A stretch of 64,000 nt of DNA from contig CAZYQW010000077.1 of NCBI GenBank assembly GCA_964649825.1, forward strand, positions 62,001 through 126,000, read 5' to 3'. The notes under the pieces were generated by a model. It was not told where the DNA came from and made no database searches. It saw only the letters and a program-made list of their open reading frames with translations. The DNA is from CAZYQW01 sp964649825 (GTDB lineage Bacteria; Planctomycetota; B15-G4; JADJEK01). The position numbers and the translations under genes are program-made. Each line of letters starts with the position of its first letter. Position 1 is the first letter of the stretch. Below are positions 51,529 to 58,553 of the stretch, piece after piece.

Positions 51529-52971
51529 ATGCCATTCCATGTCCTTTCGCTCGTCCTCGCGTTGTCGCTGTGGGACGAGGCTTCCGACCTGTTGGAGAAG
51601 GCGCGCCTCGCCGGCGACGCGGGCCAGTTCGACAAGGCGGACGGGTTCTACCGCAAGATCCTCGAGGTTGCTCCGTCCTCCGCGGCGGCCGAGGTCGCGC
51701 GCGAGCGGCTCCAGCCGAACGCGATCCTGCGCGTCCAGACCCTCGAGGAGAACGGCGACCCGAAGAATCGCATCGATCTGTTCGTCCTCGGCGACGGCTA
51801 CACGCGCGAGAAGAAGTTCCAGAAGCTGTTCGACCAGGGCGCGCGCGAGACGTTGAAGTACTTCGCGCAGGCGCCCGTCTACCGGCGGTATCGGACGTAC
51901 TTCAACTTCCACGCGATGAACGTCGCCTCGCACGAGGACGGCGTCGACGCACGCGGCAAGGACTACGACACCGCGCTCGGCGCGTTCGAAAGCGGCGCGT
52001 CGCAGGGCCAAGTCGCGGTCGATCATCAGCGCGTGAACGAGTTCTTGTCGAAGGACCCGCGCGCCGAGGGCTTCGCGGTCGTCCTCGTGCGCCTCGGCAC
52101 CCTCGGCACCGGCGGCGGTGGCGTGGCCGTCTGCGGCGGCGTGCCCAGCAACACGGTGATCCACGAATTCGGTCACGCGTTCGGCAACCTCCTCGACGAG
52201 TACACGAGCGACGTCGGCTACACCGGTCCGGTGCCGCGCGGCTACAACGTCGCGAACGACCCCGACCCTGCGAAGGCGCCGTGGAAGCACTGGCTCGACG
52301 CGAAGACGAACGGCATCGGCATGTTCCCCGGCGCCGCCGGTCGTTCGCAGGGCGCGTGGCGCGGATCGGCCAGCGGCTGCGCGATGAGCAGCGGACCGAG
52401 CTACTGCCTCATCTGCCGCGAGGCGATCACCGCGCACGTCTACGACGTCGTCAGTCCGATCGACGACGCGACGCCGCACCACGACGTCCTGCTCGCCGAG
52501 AAGGGGCGGCCGGTCGTCATCGAGGTCGTCCCGATGGAGCCGGTCGGCTCGCCCAAGCTCGAGGTGACGTTCACGATCGAGGCCACTCAGGACCGCTTCG
52601 AGCGCGGCTCCGTCCTCGACCTCGATCGGCCGCTCGGTACCGCGCCTTCGACGGGAACCGACGAGTGGGGCTTCGACGATGGCCTGGGCAGCGCGAGCGG
52701 CGGCTTCGGCGGATACTACGCATGGGACCGACCGTCGCGCTTCGGGAAGGCGCCCGAACCGGCGCTGAAGGGCGCGCCGCTGCGCGTCGCCCGCGTCCGC
52801 GGGCCCGACAAACGAACCGCCTATCAGGTCGAGATCGATGCCTCCAACCTCGACGCCGGCAACTATTACGTGCGCACCGTCGTGACCGACCCGACGGACT
52901 GGGTCATCAAGCCCGAGTGGCTCCCCCTCCTCTCGGACTCACGTACGTGGCGGGTCCAGGTGATGAAGTAG
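51529..52971 (+). CDS. Secreted M64-family (IgA-peptidase-like) zinc metallopeptidase
   Basis: The protein has 480 residues with a signal-like start (FHVLSLVLALSLW). A short helical TPR-like segment precedes IDLFVLGDGYTREKKFQKLF, the first motif of the M64 family. The zinc site is HEFGHAFGNLLDEY: His 212 and His 216 bind zinc and Glu 213 is catalytic. A later CAMSSGPSYCLICREAI segment probably forms disulfides. The C-terminal 130 residues form a beta-sandwich-like domain ending RTWRVQVMK. Clostridial IgA peptidase founded the family; in free-living bacteria the substrates are unknown. Export is likely, and activity is plausible because the motif is intact. Confidence 0.92.
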   Translation: MPFHVLSLVLALSLWDEASDLLEKARLAGDAGQFDKADGFYRKILEVAPSSAAAEVARERLQPNAILRVQTLEENGDPKNRIDLFVLGDGYTREKKFQKLFDQGARETLKYFAQAPVYRRYRTYFNFHAMNVASHEDGVDARGKDYDTALGAFESGASQGQVAVDHQRVNEFLSKDPRAEGFAVVLVRLGTLGTGGGGVAVCGGVPSNTVIHEFGHAFGNLLDEYTSDVGYTGPVPRGYNVANDPDPAKAPWKHWLDAKTNGIGMFPGAAGRSQGAWRGSASGCAMSSGPSYCLICREAITAHVYDVVSPIDDATPHHDVLLAEKGRPVVIEVVPMEPVGSPKLEVTFTIEATQDRFERGSVLDLDRPLGTAPSTGTDEWGFDDGLGSASGGFGGYYAWDRPSRFGKAPEPALKGAPLRVARVRGPDKRTAYQVEIDASNLDAGNYYVRTVVTDPTDWVIKPEWLPLLSDSRTWRVQVMK

Positions 52972-53266
52972 AACGCCCCGGGCGGACGTTCGGGCGGCAA
53001 GGCGCCGCACGCTCTCGCGGTCCGAGCGCCACCGCAGCATATGGGCCGGTCATCCTGCACGTCGACCGCGGCCTCGACCGCGCGCCGATCCGCCTCCGGC
53101 TCGGAACGTCCGCCGCCCTGTCGCGATTCCGGCGCACTCGAGCCTTTCTCCGAAAAGTCCGAAGGTCGAACCGGTTCCCGTCCGTGGGTCCCGTTGAGCC
53201 GCGGGCAGTCCCCGCGGCCCCGACCCGAAGCTCGAAGTCCCGTGGACTCACGGAGGAGGTGTGACG
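52972..53266. other. Intergenic region, no gene seen
   Basis: This 295-base stretch between the M64 peptidase gene and the short secreted protein gene holds no convincing open frame or RNA. Short GC-rich inverted repeats occur just after the peptidase stop (for example GAACG ... CGTTC), but none is strong enough to call a terminator. Confidence 0.4.
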
Positions 53267-53449
53267 ATGAATCGATCGAAACGGATGACCGGACTGTTGG
53301 TCCTGTTCGGCGTGCTCGTGACCCCGGGCGAGGCGCAGCAGCAGAACTCGCTCGATGGCTCGATGGTCCTCGACGACGTCGATGGTCCCCCGCAGGGCAA
53401 GGGTGGTGGAGGATGGAAGCAGCCCTACGCAAGGAGTAATTCCGGATGA
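53267..53449 (+). CDS. Short exported glycine-rich peptide, probably cut short by the cassette junction
   Basis: The ATG at 53267 has a GGAGGAGG site upstream. The 60-residue product has a clear signal peptide (MTGLLVLFGVLVTPGEAQ) and a mature part of about 37 residues with DGPPQGKGGGGWKQPYARS. The mature part looks like the beginning of a longer exported protein rather than a finished one. Its last residues lie where the base composition changes, just before the integron attC site, so the original C-terminus may have been lost when the cassette entered. Function unknown. Confidence 0.55.
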   Translation: MNRSKRMTGLLVLFGVLVTPGEAQQQNSLDGSMVLDDVDGPPQGKGGGGWKQPYARSNSG

Positions 53450-53501
53450 CGTTCCTGAAGATGCAGACATGTTCGTGCGGTCACGACGACTTGAGAGAAC
53501 C

Positions 53502-53561
53502 GGCTAACAAGCCGACGCAGCGGACGGCCTTCGGCCGCCGCTGATCGGCAAGGCGTTAGGC
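53502..53561 (+). mobile_element. Integron attC (59-base-element) recombination site
   Basis: The 60-base site starts GGCTAAC (R'' core, one mismatch to RYYYAAC) and ends GTTAGGC (perfect GTTRRRY R' core). Between them, GCCGA pairs with TCGGC, and CAGCGG-A-CGGCC pairs with GGCCG-CCGCTG around a short TTC loop, with a single unpaired A as the extrahelical base. Size, ends and the imperfect palindrome are those of an integron attC, where the integrase recombines folded single-stranded DNA. No integrase gene or attI lies in the window, and only one attC is seen. Confidence 0.85.
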
Positions 53562-53586
53562 GGGCAGATCGGGCGAGAGGAGTAGC

Positions 53587-54183
53587 ATGTCGTTCGCGGT
53601 CATGAACCCGTGGTTTGCGAAGGCGATCATCCTCGTGAGCACCCTCGCAATCGTCATCATCCCAGCGTGCATCCATCATCGGGGCGGTGCGATCAAGGTG
53701 GTGAAGAACCGCAAAGGACGGATGGAGCGTACCCTTCTGGCTCTCACCTCGCTGGGGTTCTTCCTCCCGCTCGTCTGGATTGCGACGCCGATTCTCGAGT
53801 TTGCGGACTACCCGCTCCACCCGGTCCCGGTCATCGCCGGCATCTTTTGCCTCGGGGTGGGGCTATGGTTCCTCTTCCGGTCGCACGCGGACCTCGGCAC
53901 GAACTGGTCGATCACCCTCGAGATCCGGGAGGAGCACCAGCTCGTCACCCAGGGCATTTACCGCCGCGTGCGCCACCCGATGTACCTGGCCCTCCTGCTC
54001 TATTCGTCCGGTCAGGCACTCGTGCTTCCCAACTGGGTCGCGGGCCCGTCGTACCTCGTCGCATTCGCGCTGCTCTTCGCCCTCCGCGTCGGCCCCGAGG
54101 AGCGCATGATGGTGGAGGAATTCGGGAAGAACTACGAGGCGTATATGGCGCGTACCAAGCGCCTCATCCCGGGCGTCTGGTGA
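53587..54183 (+). CDS. Isoprenylcysteine carboxyl methyltransferase-family membrane protein, cassette-borne
   Basis: The protein has 198 residues and starts 26 bases after the attC R' core behind a GAGAGGAG ribosome-binding site, the usual layout of an integron cassette gene. It has four or five transmembrane helices (for example AKAIILVSTLAIVIIPACIH, VIAGIFCLGVGLWFLF, AGPSYLVAFALLFALRV). The ICMT-like catalytic end is clear: LGTNWSITLEIREEHQLVTQ, GIYRRVRHPMYLALLL, then EERMMVEEFGKNYEAYMART. Members methylate isoprenoid, lipid or other substrates with SAM; such genes are frequent in environmental cassettes. Base composition is less GC-rich than neighbouring genes, which supports transfer. Its own downstream attC is not visible. 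Confidence 0.88.
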   Translation: MSFAVMNPWFAKAIILVSTLAIVIIPACIHHRGGAIKVVKNRKGRMERTLLALTSLGFFLPLVWIATPILEFADYPLHPVPVIAGIFCLGVGLWFLFRSHADLGTNWSITLEIREEHQLVTQGIYRRVRHPMYLALLLYSSGQALVLPNWVAGPSYLVAFALLFALRVGPEERMMVEEFGKNYEAYMARTKRLIPGVW

Positions 54184-54307
54184 TCAGCGCGTGGCCGCCG
54201 CCGAACAACAGCATGTCGCCGTGGCAGGCTCGCCCCGCGCCTTGCAGCGAGTATCCTGGGCCGAGCCCGTGCGAATGGACTCGAGCCACCACCACCGGAG
54301 AAGAACG

Positions 54308-55459
54308 ATGCGCCACCTCGCTGTCCTCGCCGCCCTCGCCGCCGCCCTCGCGCCCGCCGGCGCCCAGACGACCTGGTACGTCGACGCGTCGGCGACCCAG
54401 ATGGCGGACGGCTCGGCCGCGAAGCCGTTCCAGACGATCCAGGAGGGGGTCGACCACGCCGCGGACGGCGACGTCGTCTCGGTCGCGTCCGGCGACTACC
54501 ACGAGAACGTCGTGATGCCGAACAAGGGGATCCGGGTCGAGAGCCAGGGCGGCCCGCTCGTCACGACGCTACGCGCGCTGAACGCCGGGGCGGCGTTTCA
54601 CAGCACGTTCAAGCTCGCCGGGAGCACCGGCGCGGAGTGCATGATCGTCGGCTTCACCGTTCGCGACAGCGACATCGGGATCTCCACGTCGACCGACGAG
54701 TACGTCCGCGCCGAGCGATGCATCGTGACCGGAAACGGCGTCGGGACGCACGGCAATGACCTCTGGCTCGACGACTGCACGGTGGTCGGGAACGACGTCG
54801 GCGTGAAGGAGAAGGGATACGGCCTCGTCGCCCGGAACTCGATCCTCTGGGGGAACGCGACGTGGGACTACCTGAACCAGTCGATCAGCTCGTTCGGAGT
54901 GTTCCATTGCGTGGTCGGGATGGGGAAGGTCCACGACACCGTCGGTGGCTCGGCGGGGATCCCCCCCACCGACCCGCAGCTCTGGGGGCCGCCCGGGCTG
55001 CCGTTCTTCCTGCGTCCGACCTCGCCCTGCATCGATCTCTGCGGGCCCGATGACGTCGGAGCGCTCGAGTTCGACCCGACGTTCGGGCACGACGTCCAGG
55101 ACGTCGGCGGCGGCCTCGCGGGCGGCGCGGGGACGCCGACGCTCGACGCGGAAGGGTACATGTTCACCGGCGAGACGATAGTTCTCCGGGTGCAGCAGGG
55201 CCCGGCGAACGGCATCGCGCTCTTCGTCATCGGCGCCTCGGCGCTGTCGGTCCCGTTCCTCGGCGGCACCCTCGTCCCGAACCCCGACGTCGTAACGCCC
55301 GGCGTCCCCCTGACCGCGCTCGGCACCGCCACGGCCTCTGCCCTCTGGCCCCCGAACGTCCCGGCGGGGACGTCCACGTGGGTGCAGGCCTGGCTCCCCG
55401 ACCCGAACGGTCCGCAGGGGTACGCGGCGACCAACGGACTGAAGCTCACCGCCCCCTGA
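54308..55459 (+). CDS. Exported beta-helix protein with shared C-terminal module
   Basis: The ATG at 54308 starts a signal peptide (HLAVLAALAAALAPAGAQ); the product has 383 residues. TTWYVDASATQMADGSAAKP then FQTIQEGVDHAADGDVVSVA is the usual N-terminal cap of small right-handed beta-helices. Short coils follow (DIGISTSTDEYVRAERCIVT, LWLDDCTVVGNDVG, LVARNSILWGNAT). From about residue 270 the shared module runs to the end, closing WVQAWLPDPNGPQGYAATNG. It is the smallest of the three beta-helix proteins. The earlier GTG at 54191 lies in DNA next to the cassette gene and would precede the signal peptide, so it is rejected. Confidence 0.85.
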   Translation: MRHLAVLAALAAALAPAGAQTTWYVDASATQMADGSAAKPFQTIQEGVDHAADGDVVSVASGDYHENVVMPNKGIRVESQGGPLVTTLRALNAGAAFHSTFKLAGSTGAECMIVGFTVRDSDIGISTSTDEYVRAERCIVTGNGVGTHGNDLWLDDCTVVGNDVGVKEKGYGLVARNSILWGNATWDYLNQSISSFGVFHCVVGMGKVHDTVGGSAGIPPTDPQLWGPPGLPFFLRPTSPCIDLCGPDDVGALEFDPTFGHDVQDVGGGLAGGAGTPTLDAEGYMFTGETIVLRVQQGPANGIALFVIGASALSVPFLGGTLVPNPDVVTPGVPLTALGTATASALWPPNVPAGTSTWVQAWLPDPNGPQGYAATNGLKLTAP

Positions 55460-55600
55460 CCGTTCGGGCGCGAGGCCGACGCGCGCGACCCGCCGGAGTG
55501 CGGACCGGGGCGCTGGACGGTGCCTCCCGCGCGGGGCCTGGCACGCGCCGGCTCCGTTTGGCACGCGCGCGGCGGCCTTCGAGCCGCGGATCGGCGGAAG

Positions 55601-58018
55601 TCAGGACGAGACCGACTCCAGGGCGTTGCTCAGCGACACGCCGGCCGTCGCCCCCGGGTCGTCGATCGCGCACTGGAAGTAGATCCGAGTGCCGTACGGA
55701 ACGCCGGTCGGCCATGCGCCCCACGAGAGCACCAGGCTGCCCGACGCGCCGGTGAACAGCAACAGCGCGCCGATCGGCGGGATCGGGACGACCGTGCCGC
55801 CGAAACCGGGCGTCGGATTCGCCGTCGTGGACACGAGGAGCAACACGGTTGCGTTCGGGGCGGCCGACGCGAGCGTCAGCGCGCCCGACGTTCCCGGCGC
55901 CAACGTGCCGCTTCCCGCGAGCAGGGGGATGCCGTTCGTCCCCGAGAGACCGAAGCCGAGATCGGCCCACCACTCGCCGAGGTCGTACACGTACGCCGCG
56001 CCGGCCCCGAGCTTGCTGTCGTCGCTGCCGTCGCCGTTCACGCCGCTCGTCCCGCCGGCCTCGTTGGTCGCGCCGACGACCGCCCGGCCGTGCCACGCAC
56101 ACACCTCGTCACCGAATCGGTCTCCCGCGCCCGTGTTCGAGCCCTTGACGTACGCCCGTTGGCTCCACGTCGTCCCCGCCCGCGAGAAGACGTATGCAGC
56201 GCCGGCCGCGTACGCGCCATTGTCGTTCTCGGGCCCGTCGATTCCCGTCGAGCCCCCGTCCTCGAACGGCGCGCCCACGACCGCCGTGTCGCCTTGCACG
56301 GAGACGGAGGTGCCGAACGCATCGCCGGCGTCGGTGTTCGACTCCTTGAGGTACGCCTGCTGGTTCCACTTCGAGCCGTTCCAGGTGAAGACGTAAGCTG
56401 CGCCGGCTCCATTGGCGGAGTTGTTCTCCTGATCCCCGTTCACGCCCACCGCGCTGCTGTCCTCGAATGGCGCGCCGACGAGGATGGTGTGCGAAGCGAT
56501 CGACACAGACGCCCCAAAATGATCAGAGGGGCCCGTGTTCGACGCTTTCAGATACGACTGCTGAGACCATGTGGTCCCGTTCCGAACGAACACGTACGCC
56601 GCGCCCGAGTTCTCGGCGGACTCGTTGTTCTCGTTTCCGTTCACGCCGGTCGCCGTGCTGTCCTCGGCGACCGCGCCGACGACGGCGGTCTCGCCCGAGA
56701 GCGAGACGGCCACGCCGAAATAATCCCCCGCGTCGGCGTTCGACGCCTTCAGGTACGCCTGCTGGGTCCACATGGTCCCGTTCCGCGCGAACACGTAGAC
56801 CGCGCCCGAGTCCTCGGCGGAGTCATTGTTCGGATTGCCGTTCACGCCGCTCGCCGCGCTGTCCTCGGCCGCGGCGCCGACCACCAACGTGTCTCCGTCG
56901 AGCGAGACGGAATGACCGAACGCGTCGCCGCCTCCGGTGTTCGACGCCTTCAGGTACGCCTGTTGGGTCCACGTCGCACCGTTCCGCACGAACACGTAGA
57001 CCGCGCCCGAGCCCGACGCTCCATTGCTGCTCGCGTTGCCGTTCACGCCGGTCGCCGCGCTGCCTTCGCCCGGCGCGCCGACGGCCAGCGTATCGCCCGA
57101 CAAGGTCACGCTCGTGCCGAAGAGGTCGGTGGGGTCGGAGTGCGACGGCTTGAGGTACGCCTGCTGCGCCCACGTGGTGCCGTTCCACGCGAAGACGTAG
57201 ACCGCGCCGGCGTCATGCGCGCTGTTGTTGCTCCCGTTGCCGTTCACTCCGGTCGCCGCGCTGTCCTCGCCCGGCGCGCCGACGACCAGCGTGTCGTCCG
57301 AGAGGGCGATCGCCGCGCCGAACGTGTCACCGGAACCCGTGTTCGACGCCTTGACGTACGCCTGCTCCGCCACCGGATCGATCGTCAGGGGATACCGAGC
57401 GTTGCGGTCGTCGATCGAGAGGACGAGTCGGTCTCCGATCGCATCGAACCGCGCGGGAAGCCGGCCCTCGTCGGCGTCGAACACCGTGAGGCCGGTGTAG
57501 TGGACGCGTACGACGCCGGCGTCGTTCACGAAGCGGACGTCGCGGCCACGTTCACCGGTCTCGGCGCGCAGCCCCCCGCGCACCGCGAGGCGGAAGGTCA
57601 GCAGGCCGTGGCCTCCGGCCGGCCGTTCGCGGAGGGTGAACCCGTGCTCGAGTCCTCGGGCGTCGTTGATAAACCACTCCACGAGCCGGCCATCCCACTC
57701 GTAGTCGACGCGCGGACCGTCCGCGCTCGTTCCTGCGGGTCGACGAGCTGCGGTCTCCGCGTCCGGGAAGCCGTAGCTCTCGAGTTCGAGACCCCACGTC
57801 CAGTCCCCCGTCTTCGGCCGGGTCGAGAACCCTCGGCCGTCGAACCGTGTCACCCACTCCTGCGCCGGATTCACGGCGCGGTACGTCTCGCCTTCCCGGA
57901 CGACCCAACGACGCACCGCGTCGCTCCCGATGTCGAGCGGATTCGGGACGTTCCCCGAGGGGGCAGGCGCAAGCAACGAAGCACAGCCGATGGCCCACCA
58001 TAGCGCCAGCACAGACAT
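55601..58018 (-). CDS. Exported protein with seven near-identical FG-GAP-like repeats and shared C-terminal module
   Basis: From ATG 58018 (GAGGAGGAG upstream) the product has 805 residues. A hydrophobic leader (LALWWAIGCASLLAPA) is followed by a 200-residue N-terminal domain (WTWGLELESYGFPDAE, DRLVLSIDDRNARYPLTIDP). Seven repeats of about 63 residues come next, each reading AYLKASNTG-x-GD-x-FG-x-x-V-x-L-x-GDT-x-VVGA-x-E-D-S and then GVNGN-x-x-N-N-x-A-x-x-SGA-x-YVF. Their similarity is high enough to suggest recent duplication. They probably fold as one seven-bladed propeller. The final 110 residues are the shared module (closing YFQCAIDDPGATAGVSLSNA). Likely a calcium-binding surface protein; the ligand is unknown. 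Confidence 0.9.
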   Translation of the reverse strand: MSVLALWWAIGCASLLAPAPSGNVPNPLDIGSDAVRRWVVREGETYRAVNPAQEWVTRFDGRGFSTRPKTGDWTWGLELESYGFPDAETAARRPAGTSADGPRVDYEWDGRLVEWFINDARGLEHGFTLRERPAGGHGLLTFRLAVRGGLRAETGERGRDVRFVNDAGVVRVHYTGLTVFDADEGRLPARFDAIGDRLVLSIDDRNARYPLTIDPVAEQAYVKASNTGSGDTFGAAIALSDDTLVVGAPGEDSAATGVNGNGSNNSAHDAGAVYVFAWNGTTWAQQAYLKPSHSDPTDLFGTSVTLSGDTLAVGAPGEGSAATGVNGNASSNGASGSGAVYVFVRNGATWTQQAYLKASNTGGGDAFGHSVSLDGDTLVVGAAAEDSAASGVNGNPNNDSAEDSGAVYVFARNGTMWTQQAYLKASNADAGDYFGVAVSLSGETAVVGAVAEDSTATGVNGNENNESAENSGAAYVFVRNGTTWSQQSYLKASNTGPSDHFGASVSIASHTILVGAPFEDSSAVGVNGDQENNSANGAGAAYVFTWNGSKWNQQAYLKESNTDAGDAFGTSVSVQGDTAVVGAPFEDGGSTGIDGPENDNGAYAAGAAYVFSRAGTTWSQRAYVKGSNTGAGDRFGDEVCAWHGRAVVGATNEAGGTSGVNGDGSDDSKLGAGAAYVYDLGEWWADLGFGLSGTNGIPLLAGSGTLAPGTSGALTLASAAPNATVLLLVSTTANPTPGFGGTVVPIPPIGALLLFTGASGSLVLSWGAWPTGVPYGTRIYFQCAIDDPGATAGVSLSNALESVSS

Positions 58019-58386
58019 TCTCTCCTCCTCGGTTCTGATCGCGACCCAGCCGCGTCCGCGAGGCCGGGCGAACCGGCTCTCGACGACTTCGTCCCGCGAC
58101 AGCGCGCTCGCCGCGTCGGAAAGTCGACGCCGCGAGCACGTGACTCGGACGCACCTCGCACCCGACAGCACCCCGCGCTCATCGATCGCGGCATGGGCAG
58201 TCTACCGCGGCGCCCGCCGGAAACGTCGACGCGGCCGAGGCGACCACGAATCACACCGCCCCGACCGCCACGTACGCGTCTCGCGACACCGCGCCCACGC
58301 GCCGGTCGACCGAGCCGCCACCGCCGGGGCCGTGGCGCACGTCGGCATCTCTCGCGCGCGGGCCATGCATATCGTGATCTCGACCC

Positions 58387-58408
58387 TCCTCCCGGCCAGC
58401 CGGGAGGA
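58387..58408. repeat. Perfect 10-bp inverted repeat (hairpin)
   Basis: TCCTCCCGGC is followed after CA by its exact complement GCCGGGAGGA. No T-run follows on either strand, so it is not a standard terminator. It could be a protein site or part of a leader RNA. Confidence 0.6.
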
Positions 58409-58490
58409 AGGGAGCCTGGCGATTCTCCCGCGAAATGCGAAACCGGGCTCGCGCTCGCGGACGCGAGCAGGGAGCGGCCTGACCGCACGA

Positions 58491-58539
58491 CCGACGACCG
58501 ACGACCCACGACCCACGACCCACGACCCACGACCCACGA
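58491..58539 (+). repeat. Tandem heptamer repeat (7 units)
   Basis: Two copies of CCGACGA are followed by five exact copies of CCCACGA, ending 14 bases before the start codon of the next gene. Such a short array in the 5' leader can slip during replication and change the distance between promoter and ribosome-binding site. Confidence 0.85.
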
Positions 58540-58553
58540 AGAGGACCGCCACG

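Larger units (their letters stand above)
58019..58553. other. Long divergent intergenic region with hairpin and heptamer repeats, no gene seen
   Basis: The 535 bases separate two divergently transcribed exported-protein genes. I find no supportable gene. It holds a perfect inverted repeat at 58387-58408 and a tandem heptamer array at 58491-58539, both described separately. The promoters of both genes should be here. Confidence 0.55.

Noticed and set aside
48551..51535. A 994-codon minus-strand frame
   Set aside because: It is the antisense of the third kinase gene, without domains or a good start.
58491..58539. The heptamer array as a CRISPR
   Set aside because: Units are 7 bases with no spacers and no cas genes nearby.
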